NCBI RefSeq assembly: GCF_001613305.1
Contig: NZ_BDCC01000028.1
Span: forward strand, 1 to 64,000
Length of the DNA: 64,000 nt
Reading direction: 5' to 3'
Source: Nocardia vaccinii NBRC 15922
GTDB lineage: Bacteria; Actinomycetota; Actinomycetes; Mycobacteriales; Mycobacteriaceae
The notes under the pieces are model-generated. The model was not told where the DNA came from, did no database searches, and saw only the letters and a list, made by a program, of their open reading frames with translations. The position numbers were made by a program, and so were the translations under genes. Shown in pieces: positions 44,924 through 53,908 of the stretch (within the stretch, counting starts at the first letter, position 1; every line of letters begins with the position of its first letter).

Positions 44924-44945
44924 GTCCGACATACGTAAATCGGAC
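44924..44945. promoter_or_regulatory. 6-bp inverted repeat before cstA
   Basis: GTCCGA (44924-44929) and TCGGAC (44940-44945) flank a 10-base AT-richer spacer, 30 bases from the cstA start codon, in the region shared with the divergent ABC genes. It could be an operator. Confidence 0.4.
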
Positions 44946-45155
44946 ATGGGCAGTGTGCCACGGCGGACCGACAGGCAGGGGCGGTAACGAGTGGATCCGG
45001 TGCGGGAAACGTTGTCCGTGCGTGTGCTGCTACGGATCGCTCGGCCGCGAACGTAAGCTGCGCGTGCTGATCCATTGGATTGCTGATGTTTTGCCCGATC
45101 GGGTGCGTCTGGGCCGCCCATAACGTCGCCGCCGATCGGGCCGACGAGGAGGTCC

Positions 45156-46454
45156 GTGAATCCGGTGCGCCGCCGAACCCTGCTCGGATCGATGCTGGCC
45201 GCACCGATCCTGGCCGGTTGCGACACCGCCGACGAGGACGCGGTGACCTTCTTCTTCCAGGCGCGGCCGCAGGAGGCCCGCGCCCGGATGCGGGTCATCG
45301 CCGCCTTCACCGAACAGCACCCCGAGATCCGGATTCGCACCCTCATATCCGGTCCGGATCCGTTGCAGCAGATGCTCACCTACTGTGCCGGGGGCAAATG
45401 CCCGGACGTGCTCATGGCCTGGGAGCTACTGTTCGCGGGTCTGGCCGACCGCGGTGTGCTGCTGGATCTGCGCACGATGCTGGATCGCGATCCGCGATCC
45501 GCGGCGGCGCTGCGGGCGGACAGCTACCCGACGCTGTACGAGACGTTCGACTACCGCGGTGGCCGGTACGCGCTGCCCGAGCAGTGGTCGGGGGTGTTCC
45601 TCTACTACAATCGGAAGCTGTTCGCCCAGGCGGGAATTCGCCCGCCGGTCCGCTGGTCGCAACCGTGGAGCTTCGAGCAATTCCTCGCCGCGGCGAGGGC
45701 TTCGACCCGCCGCGACGGTCACGGGCGGGTTCGGCAGTGGGGTTTCACCGACGCCTGGGTGCCGTACTGTTCGGCGGCCTGCTTCGGCATGAACAACGGC
45801 GCGCAGTGGTTCAGTCCGCCGAAAGCGCCGACCCACACCGATATCGGAGATCCGCGCTTCGCCGAGGGACTGCAGTTCTACGCCGATCTCGCGGTGCGGC
45901 ACGGCGTCGCGCCGAGTGTCGCGGATCGATTGTCGGACTCGGCCGCGGATCTGTTCGCCCAGGGCAGGGCGGCCATGGTGCTCGGCGGGCATTGGCTCTA
46001 TTCGGAATTCGTCGAACAGGACGATCTGGATTTCGACGTCACCGTGCTGCCGGTGGGGCCGCACGGCGGGCCGGGTGCGGTCACCGATGTCGGATGTACC
46101 GGCCTGGCGATCGCCGCGAACAGTCCGCGACGTGAAAAGGCCTGGGAATTCGTGAAGTTCGCGACCGGGCCGATCGGCCAGGCGATCATCGCCGAATCCG
46201 GTCTGTTCGTTCCGGTCCTGCATTCGGCCATGAGCTCACCGGGATTCGCCGCGGCGCACACCCGGATCGGTAATCTCGAGGTGTTCACCGGCGGACCCGC
46301 TGCCTCGCGCACGATGGTGACGACCCCGGCGTGGGGGAAGGTCGAATCGCTGATGTCGCGGGGCTGCGATCGAGTGTTGCGCGGTGCGGCGCGGGCGGAT
46401 TCGCTGGGCGCGATGGCCGGGGACATCGATGCGCTGCTGCGAGCGCCGACGTGA
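45156..46454 (+). CDS. ABC transporter extracellular solute-binding lipoprotein
   Basis: 432 residues from GTG 45156 with gaggag upstream. A signal peptide ends in a lipobox (MLAAPILAGCDT). The mature protein is a group 1-type sugar-binding protein: ARMRVIAAFTEQHPEIRI, PDVLMAWE, YALPEQWSGVFLYYNRKLFAQAGI, AMVLGGHW, and KAWEFVKFATGP. It would bind an oligosaccharide or related solute outside the membrane and deliver it to the permease next door. No sugar hydrolase is nearby to indicate the ligand. Confidence 0.9.
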   Translation: MNPVRRRTLLGSMLAAPILAGCDTADEDAVTFFFQARPQEARARMRVIAAFTEQHPEIRIRTLISGPDPLQQMLTYCAGGKCPDVLMAWELLFAGLADRGVLLDLRTMLDRDPRSAAALRADSYPTLYETFDYRGGRYALPEQWSGVFLYYNRKLFAQAGIRPPVRWSQPWSFEQFLAAARASTRRDGHGRVRQWGFTDAWVPYCSAACFGMNNGAQWFSPPKAPTHTDIGDPRFAEGLQFYADLAVRHGVAPSVADRLSDSAADLFAQGRAAMVLGGHWLYSEFVEQDDLDFDVTVLPVGPHGGPGAVTDVGCTGLAIAANSPRREKAWEFVKFATGPIGQAIIAESGLFVPVLHSAMSSPGFAAAHTRIGNLEVFTGGPAASRTMVTTPAWGKVESLMSRGCDRVLRGAARADSLGAMAGDIDALLRAPT

Positions 46455-47368
46455 GCGGTGCGCGCACTGTCTGCCGAACGGCACGGCCGCACCGGTCCGC
46501 GCTGGACCGGCAGCGATCGCGAGCCGGAAAGTCCTTCGTCGCACCGAATCTGGTCGCGGTCGGGCTGTTCATGCTGTTCCCCCTGGGATTCTCGCTGTAT
46601 CTGAGTTTTCACTCGTGGGATCTGTTCCGGCCCATGCGGTTCACCGGACTGGCCAATTACCGCGAACTCTTCGCCGATCCGATGTTCTATATCGCGCTGC
46701 GCAATACCGCGGTCTGCACGGCGCTGACGCTGGTCCCGACGGTCGTGATCAGCCTCGGGGTGGCGGTCGCACTGAATCGGAAACTGAAGGGAATAGCGCT
46801 GTTCCGCACCGCGGTGTTCCTCCCGCTGGTCGCCTCCACGGTCGCCATGGCGGTGGTGTGGCGATTCCTGTTCATCACCGATGACGGTGTGCTGAACATC
46901 GTGTTGGGCCGGGCCGGAGTGCGGCCGGTGCCCTGGCTCACCGATCCCGGGTGGGCGCTGTTCTCGTTGAGCGTCGTCACGGTGTGGAAGGGCGTGCCGT
47001 TCGCGACCGTCATCCTGCTCGCCGCGATGCAGGCGGTGCCCGAGACGCTGTACGAGGCCGCCACGATCGACGGAGCCGGGGCATGGCGGCGGTTCCGGTC
47101 CATCACCCTTCCGCTGTTGCGCGGTGCGCTGTCGTTCGTGGTCGTGATCACCGTGATCAATTCGGTGCAGGCGTTCGATCAGGCCTATGCCTTGACCGAC
47201 GGCAACGGCGGACCCGAAACCGGCACCTATGTACTGGGAATCATGTTGTTCCAGAACGCTTTCCGATTCTATCAGGTCGGCTATGCGGCCGCGTTGGCCT
47301 GGGTGGTCTTCGCGCTGCTACTGGTGCTGACCGTGCTGCAACTGAGGCTCTCCCGACGTGATATGTGA
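46451..47368 (+). CDS. ABC sugar permease (MalF/UgpA type)
   Basis: About 305 residues from GTG 46451, which overlaps the previous stop by four bases. It has six membrane segments and the inner-membrane signature YEAATIDGAGAWRRFRSITLPLL (EAA loop contacting the ATPase). Transporters of this class need a second permease (MalG type) and an ATPase. Neither follows: the gene ends 55 bp before a convergent TPR gene. It may use partners encoded elsewhere or be a remnant. Confidence 0.9.
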   Translation: MSGARTVCRTARPHRSALDRQRSRAGKSFVAPNLVAVGLFMLFPLGFSLYLSFHSWDLFRPMRFTGLANYRELFADPMFYIALRNTAVCTALTLVPTVVISLGVAVALNRKLKGIALFRTAVFLPLVASTVAMAVVWRFLFITDDGVLNIVLGRAGVRPVPWLTDPGWALFSLSVVTVWKGVPFATVILLAAMQAVPETLYEAATIDGAGAWRRFRSITLPLLRGALSFVVVITVINSVQAFDQAYALTDGNGGPETGTYVLGIMLFQNAFRFYQVGYAAALAWVVFALLLVLTVLQLRLSRRDM

Positions 47369-47379
47369 TCATAGTCACA
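47364..47379. promoter_or_regulatory. Perfect CRP-type site TGTGATCATAGTCACA
   Basis: The sequence fits the CRP consensus TGTGA(N6)TCACA exactly, as used by mycobacterial CRP and corynebacterial GlxR. It overlaps the permease stop codon and lies between convergent genes, with no gene start downstream. Confidence 0.55.
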
Positions 47380-47423
47380 GGCTATGGCTGTCGCAATCCG
47401 CGCGCGGGCGGGATTCGGCCCGA

Positions 47424-49796
47424 TTACTCCTGTGGCACAGCGATTTGCGGACCGGAGGTTCGGGCCAGGAGCTCGGCTTCGTAACTGTAGGCGAGGTGTT
47501 CGCGGGATTTGAGGGTGTCGGGGTGGTCGGGGCCGAGCAGGCGTTCGCGATCCTCGGCGGTGCGGGTGTGCGCCTCGATCGCCTCGGCGAAACGGCCCGC
47601 GTCGTGGTAGGCGACCGCGAGGTTGTTGCGGGCGATGAGGGTGTGCCGGTGGTCGGGGCCGAGTTGGCGTTCGCAGTCGGCGAGCAGGCGTTCGAACAGG
47701 TCGGCTGCCTCGCTCGCGCGGCCGACCTCCGCATACCCGTGGGCCAGGCCGATGCGGGCGCGCTCGGAGATCGGATGGTCCGGGCCGAGCACCCGCTCAC
47801 TGGTACTCAACGCCTGTTCGTACAGGTCGGCTGCCTCATTCGCGCGATTCGCCGCGGCCCGGTCCGAGGCCAGATTGACCGTGGAGTGCAGCGTATCGGG
47901 ATGTTCCGGGCCCAGTACCCGCCGCCGCGCGGTCAGCAGCCGTTCGTCCAGCGCGGTCGCCTTGGCTACCTTGCCGGCCTCGCGCAGGCAGGAGGCCAGT
48001 GAATCGCAGGTGATCAGGGTGTCGCGGTGATTGGACCCGAGTAGCCGCTCGCTGTCGGCCAGGCAGATGCGGTAGAGCTCGATCGCGTCGTCCAGCCGCC
48101 CGTCCTCGCGATAGGCCAGGGCGAGATTGTGCCGTGCGGTGAGCGTGTTCTTGTGGTCGGGGCCGAAGCCCTGCTCGCTGTCGGTGAGGGTGCGTTCGTA
48201 CAGGTCGATGGCTTCCACCATGCGCCCGGCCTCGCGATAGCAGCGCGCGAGACTGCCCCGGAAGATCAACGTGTCGAGATCCTGTGGGCCGAAGGTGTTC
48301 TCGCTGTCGGTGAGCACTCGCTCGTACACGTCGATGGCTTGGGAGGACCGGCCCGCTTCCCGATATGCGCGGGCCAGGTTTCCGGCGGAGATCAGCGTGT
48401 GCCGGTGCAGCGGACCCATCGCCCGTTCCCGATCGACCAGGATCTTCTCGTAGCGCGCGATCACCTCGGCGTGCTCGTCGTCCAGATCCGAATACGCACT
48501 GGCCGTGACATTTCGGGCCGGTTCGGACTCCGCGTTCGCTTCCCCGGACGTCCTCGGGATGGGTGCGGTCGGGTTGTCCTCGGGCGCGGTGGATTCGCCC
48601 GCTACCGGCGATTCCGTCGTGCCGGTGCGGACGGGCTCGTCGTCGATGGGCTCGGACGAGAGCGGCGATTCGGCTGCGGGCGTATCCACGGGCTCGGAAT
48701 CGGTGTCGCCACTCGATGTTCCGAACGGGGTGGTCTCGGTGCGATCGGTGTCCGGGGTGGGTCCGTCAGCGACGACGGCGAGTGGCTTCTCCGGATCGGC
48801 CACAGTTCCGTCGACGATCCCGAGCGGTTCCGAATTCGCGTCGGCACTGGCCGAGGCGGGCGGCGCGGTATCGGATGCCGCGGCGCCCGCCTCGGCGTCG
48901 ATGCCGGATGGTCGCCGCGATCCGGCTGCGCTCGCGGCGGTGGAATCCGCATCGTTGTGCGGTGTTTCGGTCCGCACCGTGTCGGCGTGCGCGGATTCGG
49001 CGATGGGCTCCGCAGTGGTTACCGGATGCGGCTCAGGTGCGGCGGCCCCGGAATGCGCTTCGCCGTAGGGCGTTTCGAGCTGGGCGATGGTGGCTCGGGC
49101 GGTTTCCCCGGCCGGCCCCGACTCCTCGGCGTCGGAGGGTGTCGGTGACGCGGCGTCGTCTGCGGTTCCGATCGCCGCTCCGGAATCGATGTCGCCCAGT
49201 GCTTCCGGATCATCTGCCACAGCGGCCTGAACCTGCGTGCGCGACGCTGGAGCCGCTTCGCCGGACGCCGTCAACGCGCTGTCCGTGTCACGTGCTGTCG
49301 CGACGGGGGCGGGATCGGAACCGGGAGACCCGACGGTGTGCTCGAAATCTGCCGCGTCGGTATTCTGCTTCGGCTCAGCCGATTCCGGCTCGAAGATATG
49401 CGCTGGTTCGGGAACGTCATCGCGCAATGGTTCCGCCGATTGCGCGAAGGTATCCGCCAGCGAGATCGACAGGGCGCCGACACTCTTCCCGGCCTGCGGC
49501 TCCGATCCGGGGACCGGAGCGAACTCACCCTGTGTCGGATCGCCCAGGAGTGGTTGCAGGGTGAGTTTCAGTGTGTGCGTGGTGGTTCCGGCGCTCTCGG
49601 GCACCTGCGGGCCGACCACGTGGAAGCGCGGCTCGCCCGCGTCGGTGTCGATCAGCAGCCGCACCGTCAATTCGGCTGCGCGCGGCTCGTATCCGCCGGC
49701 CCGATCGCCTGTCATAGCGGTGAGTTCCCGAGTGAGCGCCCGTAACACGTCGGGCAACGGAATCGTCTCGGTTACCGCAATCCGGTCGTCGGTCAT
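47424..49796 (-). CDS. Trypco2-like N-terminal domain, long disordered linker and TPR array
   Basis: 790 residues from ATG 49796, six bases after aagggg; longer in-frame extensions upstream lack support. Residues about 5-90 (IPLPDVLRALTRELTAM, AAELTVRLLIDTD, THTLKLTLQPL) match the pattern of trypco2, the trypsin-co-occurring domain 2 known from bacterial NLR-like conflict systems. Residues about 92-440 are an acidic, Ser/Thr/Pro/Ala-rich disordered linker. From about 445 come eight 42-residue TPR units (AIDLYERTLTDSE, GPDHPDTL, NLAYAY patterns) of the kinesin-light-chain/NLR type. No nucleotide-binding, protease or toxin domain is seen. It has no signal peptide. Function unknown; a scaffold or sensor role is an inference. 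Confidence 0.8.
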   Translation of the reverse strand: MTDDRIAVTETIPLPDVLRALTRELTAMTGDRAGGYEPRAAELTVRLLIDTDAGEPRFHVVGPQVPESAGTTTHTLKLTLQPLLGDPTQGEFAPVPGSEPQAGKSVGALSISLADTFAQSAEPLRDDVPEPAHIFEPESAEPKQNTDAADFEHTVGSPGSDPAPVATARDTDSALTASGEAAPASRTQVQAAVADDPEALGDIDSGAAIGTADDAASPTPSDAEESGPAGETARATIAQLETPYGEAHSGAAAPEPHPVTTAEPIAESAHADTVRTETPHNDADSTAASAAGSRRPSGIDAEAGAAASDTAPPASASADANSEPLGIVDGTVADPEKPLAVVADGPTPDTDRTETTPFGTSSGDTDSEPVDTPAAESPLSSEPIDDEPVRTGTTESPVAGESTAPEDNPTAPIPRTSGEANAESEPARNVTASAYSDLDDEHAEVIARYEKILVDRERAMGPLHRHTLISAGNLARAYREAGRSSQAIDVYERVLTDSENTFGPQDLDTLIFRGSLARCYREAGRMVEAIDLYERTLTDSEQGFGPDHKNTLTARHNLALAYREDGRLDDAIELYRICLADSERLLGSNHRDTLITCDSLASCLREAGKVAKATALDERLLTARRRVLGPEHPDTLHSTVNLASDRAAANRANEAADLYEQALSTSERVLGPDHPISERARIGLAHGYAEVGRASEAADLFERLLADCERQLGPDHRHTLIARNNLAVAYHDAGRFAEAIEAHTRTAEDRERLLGPDHPDTLKSREHLAYSYEAELLARTSGPQIAVPQE
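47427..48464 (-). repeat. Eight 126-bp repeats coding TPR units
   Basis: Each unit codes 42 residues with conserved GPDHPDTL and NLAxAYREAGR segments. Units differ enough to have diverged some time ago. The last unit degenerates near the C-terminus. Confidence 0.8.
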
Positions 49797-50123
49797 GATC
49801 ATCCCCTTGCCGGAACTCGAGTGGACATCCGCGGGCGGCGGTCGTTCGAGTTTATCGTGCCGGGCTCCCGCGGCCACTCGCCGAGGACCCCAAACAGACT
49901 GTACGGCAGGGGTTCTCGCGTCGATAGCGCTACATGTGGTAGTGGCGGTCGTTTGGCAGCTCAAGGGCGTTGTTCGCCCTGTCGCGCTGCAATGAGCCGG
50001 TGAACCCGTCGGCGCCGAGTGCTTCCCAGTACGGATTGCCTTCGAAGCTGGGCGCAGAATGAGGGCGACGAAATCCCGTGTCAGCGCCGGGAGTGGATGA
50101 TGCGGTGGTGAGCGGGTCCCGAG
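49797..50123. other. Divergent intergenic region, 327 bp
   Basis: No gene seen. It holds the promoter sides of the TPR gene (minus) and the gene at 50124 (plus). GC is slightly lower than in the surrounding genes. I see no clear operator. Confidence 0.4.
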
Positions 50124-50966
50124 ATGTTGATTTCCGAGGAGGCCGCGCAGGCGGCGAAGCGTGTTGCCGAAGCCGTGAACAGCCGGATCGCGAGGGTGGC
50201 CAGGGCTGATGTCGAACATTGTTTGGCCCCTGCTATCCGCGAAACCGATGATGTGGCCCGCGTATTGCCCGAGGCCGACAGTGAGGGACTTCGCACCGGA
50301 CTCGACGCCGGAGAGCCGTCTTTTCCGCCCTTGCCGGCCGACTCCGCACCGCCGGACCGCTTCTACAACGGGGCACGCCTGTGGCAAGTCGATCAAGTAT
50401 TTCCCAGGGCTTTCCCCGGAAAGCAAGCCGTCGAGGCAGAGGGCGATGGCTACATACGCACTGCGTCACACAGTTCCGCCGGCGACGTCGTATACCTGAC
50501 CGACAGCGACGATATCGCCGGCGTATACGGAACGATCACGAGCTGGACCGATGTCCGTGACGGCACGATGCGATTTCATCCTGCAGGCATGGTGCTGGGT
50601 GTCGACGCCAACCGCATCGCGGTGAACCCGATGGCCGCGGAGGGGCATTCGGCAGCCAACTTCGTCGAAGGTGTCAGCGACCGGGTGTTCACCACTCCGG
50701 GGCGGGTAGACACATCCAAGCTCGTAAGCGTGCGATTTCAGACCTACGACAACATCATCGGCAACCCGGATGTAACCCTGGTTGCCGACGGGTTCCCCGG
50801 CTTCGAGGGCTTGGGGCAGGAGTCGCTGCGCGACCGCACAGTGGTCGCCGATCGGCTCGCCGCCATCGCCGACGTCGTGCGCAGGAACTATCCGACGATC
50901 GACGTCTCGGTTGGGGGCAACCCTCTGTCCAGTGACGAAGCCATCACTACCTTCCTGGCAACATGA
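50124..50966 (+). CDS. Unrecognised protein, divergent from the TPR gene
   Basis: 280 residues from ATG 50124. I do not recognise a family. The N-terminal 55 residues are helical and charged; then a Pro-rich break (SFPPLPADSAPPDRFYNGARLW). The rest looks like a mixed alpha/beta domain (GDVVYLTDSDDIAGVYGTITSWTDV, LVSVRFQTYDNIIGNPDVTLVADGFPGF, VVADRLAAIADVVRRNYPTIDVSVGG). No signal peptide or metal motif is seen. Composition is less GC-rich than its neighbours, so it may be acquired. Its placement opposite the trypco2-like/TPR gene is suggestive but not proof of a joint role. Confidence 0.6.
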   Translation: MLISEEAAQAAKRVAEAVNSRIARVARADVEHCLAPAIRETDDVARVLPEADSEGLRTGLDAGEPSFPPLPADSAPPDRFYNGARLWQVDQVFPRAFPGKQAVEAEGDGYIRTASHSSAGDVVYLTDSDDIAGVYGTITSWTDVRDGTMRFHPAGMVLGVDANRIAVNPMAAEGHSAANFVEGVSDRVFTTPGRVDTSKLVSVRFQTYDNIIGNPDVTLVADGFPGFEGLGQESLRDRTVVADRLAAIADVVRRNYPTIDVSVGGNPLSSDEAITTFLAT

Positions 50967-50982
50967 ACGACAGCGAGACCGT

Positions 50983-51714
50983 CTAGCGCAGCAGGATGGC
51001 GCTCAGACGCTGGGCTGCGGCCCGGACGGCGGCGCCCAGGGTCTCCTCGTCCGCGGGGCCGGGATCGATGGGGGACACGCCGATACTCGCGACGGTCGCC
51101 GAACCGCGGCCGGGGACCGCGGCCGAGACGCCGCCCACGGACGGGACCAGTTCCCCGTGGGAGACGGCGTAACCGCGCTCGCGGGCGCGGGTGACCTCCT
51201 CGCGTTCGCCGGGGACGGGGGGAAGCGCGGCCAGGATGGCCAGCCCCGCCGAACCGCGGTCGATCGGATCGAGCTGCCCGGTCTGGAAAGCGACGTGGAT
51301 CCGGGCGTCGCGAGGTTCGACGACCATCAGGGCGCGCACCTCGGTCTCACTCTCCCGGACGACCAGGTGCGCGGTGGCTCGCACGCTGTCGGCGAGTTCC
51401 TCCAGCACGGGACGGGCCAGGGTGCGCAGGTCCTGTTCCACCGGTTCGGCCAGCCGCACCAGGCCGAGCCCTAGGAAGACGCGCTTGAAATCGTCGCGCC
51501 GGCACAGGTGGTGATATTCGAGCGTGCGCACGAGCCGGTGCGCCACCGTGCGATGCACCCCGACCTGGTCCGCGATCTCGGTGACGGAGATGCCCTCGGT
51601 TCTGCGTGCGAGCAGTTCGAGGATCTGCAGTCCGTTGTGCAACGTCTTGCACATATCCGACCCGACATCGCCGCTGGTGGCCGCCGGTTCCCCGGACGCC
51701 CGTAACTGAGGCAT
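50983..51714 (-). CDS. IclR-family transcriptional regulator
   Basis: 243 residues from ATG 51714 with aaggag eight bases upstream. An N-terminal winged helix-turn-helix (GISVTEIADQVGVHRTVAHRLVRTLEYHHL) is followed by the IclR effector-binding domain (LDPIDRGSAGLAILAALP, RARERGYAVSHGELVPSVGGVSAAV). It is divergent from the SnoaL-SDR-SDR-flavoprotein-transporter operon and probably controls it through the palindrome at 51776-51790. Confidence 0.9.
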   Translation of the reverse strand: MPQLRASGEPAATSGDVGSDMCKTLHNGLQILELLARRTEGISVTEIADQVGVHRTVAHRLVRTLEYHHLCRRDDFKRVFLGLGLVRLAEPVEQDLRTLARPVLEELADSVRATAHLVVRESETEVRALMVVEPRDARIHVAFQTGQLDPIDRGSAGLAILAALPPVPGEREEVTRARERGYAVSHGELVPSVGGVSAAVPGRGSATVASIGVSPIDPGPADEETLGAAVRAAAQRLSAILLR

Positions 51715-51775
51715 AGCTGAACTCCTTGACCGTTGTGACCTGAAGCACCTACAGTGTCCACATATAACACGCTAC

Positions 51776-51790
51776 GTGCGATTATCGCAC
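51776..51790. promoter_or_regulatory. 15-bp palindrome GTGCGATTATCGCAC, IclR operator candidate
   Basis: The arms GTGCGAT and ATCGCAC are perfect with one central base. The site lies in the 98-bp divergent region, 22 bases before the start codon at 51813. A looser gtgt...acac pair (about 51754-51770) lies beside it. Confidence 0.6.
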
Positions 51791-51812
51791 ACTTTGGAGT
51801 TCTTGGAAAGTG

Positions 51813-52247
51813 ATGCCCTCAAATCCCGCCGTCGACGCAGGCGCGGTCGCGGCCATTCATCAGCTCTATGCCCGGCAGAGCCGGGCGATCGACTCCGGCG
51901 CCGCCCAGGAGTGGGCGCGGACCTTCACCGCGGCCGGTGAATTCCACTCGCCGACCTACCCGGACCCGGTTGTCGGCACGGCCGCCCTGACCGAATTCGC
52001 GGCCGAATTCGATCGCGCGGCCCGTGCGTCCGACGAGCGCCGCAGGCATGTCCTCAGCAACCTTCTCGTCGAGCGGATCGACGCGCGGACCCTCGCGGTG
52101 AGCGCCTATCTGCAGGTGATCGCCACCCGCATCGGGGGCGAGGCGCGGTTGGTGCGTTTCACCACGGTCGCCGATCGGCTCACCCGTGACGGCGACGACT
52201 GGTCGATCACCCGCCGGGTGGTCGAGCGGGACGACGCACCGCGTTGA
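51813..52247 (+). CDS. SnoaL/NTF2-like protein
   Basis: 144 residues from ATG 51813 (GTG 51810 is adjacent). It fits the SnoaL-like family: AIHQLYARQSRAIDSGAAQEWARTFTAAGEFHSPTY at the start and IATRIGGEARLVRFTTVADRLTRDGDDWSITRRVV at the end. Such domains act as isomerases, cyclases, hydratases or small subunits of other enzymes. As first gene of the IclR-linked operon it may isomerise or hydrate the substrate. Confidence 0.8.
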   Translation: MPSNPAVDAGAVAAIHQLYARQSRAIDSGAAQEWARTFTAAGEFHSPTYPDPVVGTAALTEFAAEFDRAARASDERRRHVLSNLLVERIDARTLAVSAYLQVIATRIGGEARLVRFTTVADRLTRDGDDWSITRRVVERDDAPR

Positions 52248-52288
52248 AAACTCTTCTGGCCCTGATTATTTCGAAGGAGAACACACCT

Positions 52289-53122
52289 ATGGCGATGGCA
52301 ACCGGAGCATCGAACCCGGGCCGGGTCGAGCACGGCCGGATCGAGGTCGTGCACCCCGACATGGAGGGCAAGGCGGCGGTCGTGACCGGCGCCGCGCGTG
52401 GAATGGGCGCGGTCTTCGCGGCCGGACTGGCCGCCCGCGGCGTGGACGTGCTGGGCGCGGACATCAACGACGAGCAGATGACGACCACCGCCGCCGAGAT
52501 CGCTGCCGAACTCGCGAACTCGGGCGTCGAGAAGCCGGGTCGCGTGGTCGCCGCGCGCGTCGACGTGACCTCCGCCGACGACCACGAAGCGCTGGCGCAG
52601 CGCGCGATCGCCGAGTTCGGGCGACTGGATTTCTGGATCAACAACGCGGGCATCTTCCCGTTCGCCGAGGCGCAGGACATCTCACCCGAGCAGATCGCCG
52701 CGGTACTGGACGTCAACGTGGAGGGCGTGCTGTTCGGCGCGCAGGCCGCCGCGCGGCATATGCGTCCCGGCGGCGCGATCGTCAACATGTCCTCGGTGTC
52801 CGCGGTGCGGGTGCGGCGCGGCCGGGGCGCGTACTGCACCTCCAAGGCGGCCGTCGCGCATCTGACCGAATCGCTCGCGGTCGAGTTGGGCGACAAGGGA
52901 ATTCGGGTGAACTCGATCGCCCCCGGCTACATCGATACCGAGATGACCCGGTGGGTGCGCGAGGACCCGGCCGCGCTCGCCCACGCGCTCGACGTCGTTC
53001 CGCTGCATCGGCTGGGTTCGCCCGAGGAGGTCCTGGGTCCGCTGCTGTTCCTGCTGTCGGACAGCGCCCGGTACGTCACGGGACATTCCATCGCCGTGGA
53101 CGGCGGGTCCCGGCATGTCTGA
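52289..53122 (+). CDS. Short-chain dehydrogenase/reductase
   Basis: 277 residues from ATG 52289 with aaggag upstream. Rossmann motif VVTGAARGMGAVFAAGLA, NNAG (INNAGIFPFAEA), catalytic Ser in VNMSSVS and YxxxK in AYCTSKAAVAHL are all present, so the enzyme looks intact. It oxidises or reduces a hydroxyl or keto group with NAD(P). It is the second gene of the operon and its stop overlaps the start of the next SDR gene by eight bases. Confidence 0.9.
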   Translation: MAMATGASNPGRVEHGRIEVVHPDMEGKAAVVTGAARGMGAVFAAGLAARGVDVLGADINDEQMTTTAAEIAAELANSGVEKPGRVVAARVDVTSADDHEALAQRAIAEFGRLDFWINNAGIFPFAEAQDISPEQIAAVLDVNVEGVLFGAQAAARHMRPGGAIVNMSSVSAVRVRRGRGAYCTSKAAVAHLTESLAVELGDKGIRVNSIAPGYIDTEMTRWVREDPAALAHALDVVPLHRLGSPEEVLGPLLFLLSDSARYVTGHSIAVDGGSRHV

Positions 53123-53908
53123 GTCGCCGAGCAGCGAAAAGTATCCCGACGTCGTGCTGATCACCGGCGCGGCCCGCGGGATGGGCGCCAACCACGCGCG
53201 GGCGCTGGCCGCGCGGGGCGTGCACGTCTGCGTGGCCGACATCATCGACACCGCCGAGGTGATCGACGAGATCGAGCGTGCCGGTGGCCGCGCCTCGGCC
53301 CACCACCTCGACGTCGCCGATCCGGCGGCGTGGGCTCGCACGATCGACGAAATACGTTCCGGCCCAGGGGCTCTCGGTGGATTGATCAACAATGCCGGTA
53401 TCTCGCGCCGGCTGGAATTCATGGACACCCCGGACGAGATCTGGGAGCAGACCATGCGAACCAACCTGTTCGGCCCGTTCTACGGGATCAAGGCCGCGGC
53501 GCCGCTGATGCGCGAGAGCGGTGGTGGCGCGATCGTCAACATCTCCTCCATCGCGGGTCTGATCGGATATTTCTCGCCGGCCACTCGTCGAGCAAATGGG
53601 GTCTGACCGGACTGTCGAAATCGGCGGCCGGAAATCTCGCGAAATGGGGGATCCGGGTGAACTCGGTGCATCCGGGCCTGGTAGGCACGGATCTGGTGCG
53701 GGGAGCGGACGAATTCGTCGCGGCCTCGCTGCGGAGCATTCCGGCGGGTCGCACAGCGAGCCCGGACGAGATCACCGACGCGGTGCTGTTCCTGCTCTCC
53801 GACCGCTCCGGCTACATCACCGGCACCGAGGTCACCGTGGACGGCGGGCTGATCTCCAACGGCCTGTACCACCGTGTACTCGCGGATGCGGAAGGAAAAC
53901 TGTCATGA
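53115..53908 (+). pseudogene. Second SDR gene, frameshifted at the catalytic tyrosine
   Basis: The ATG at 53115 opens a normal SDR: VLITGAARGMGANHARALAARG, INNAGISRRLEF, IVNISSIAG. At 53582/53583 the frame breaks: gcc-act-cgt gives ATRRANGV and a stop at 53606. One base inserted as gcc-Tac-tcg restores YSSSK, then WGLTGLSKSAAGNLAKWGIRVNSVHPG and EVTVDGG to 53908. The single missing base is thus the T of the catalytic Tyr codon in YxxxK. Either the gene is inactivated, or this is a sequencing error. The downstream gene starts in the stop codon (ATGA), so a full-length version would fit the operon. Full product would be about 264 residues. Confidence 0.85.

Noticed and set aside
49797..50426. 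N-terminal extension of the TPR protein by about 210 residues
   Set aside because: The added part has no family resemblance, overlaps the gene at 50124, and ATG 49796 has a good ribosome site.
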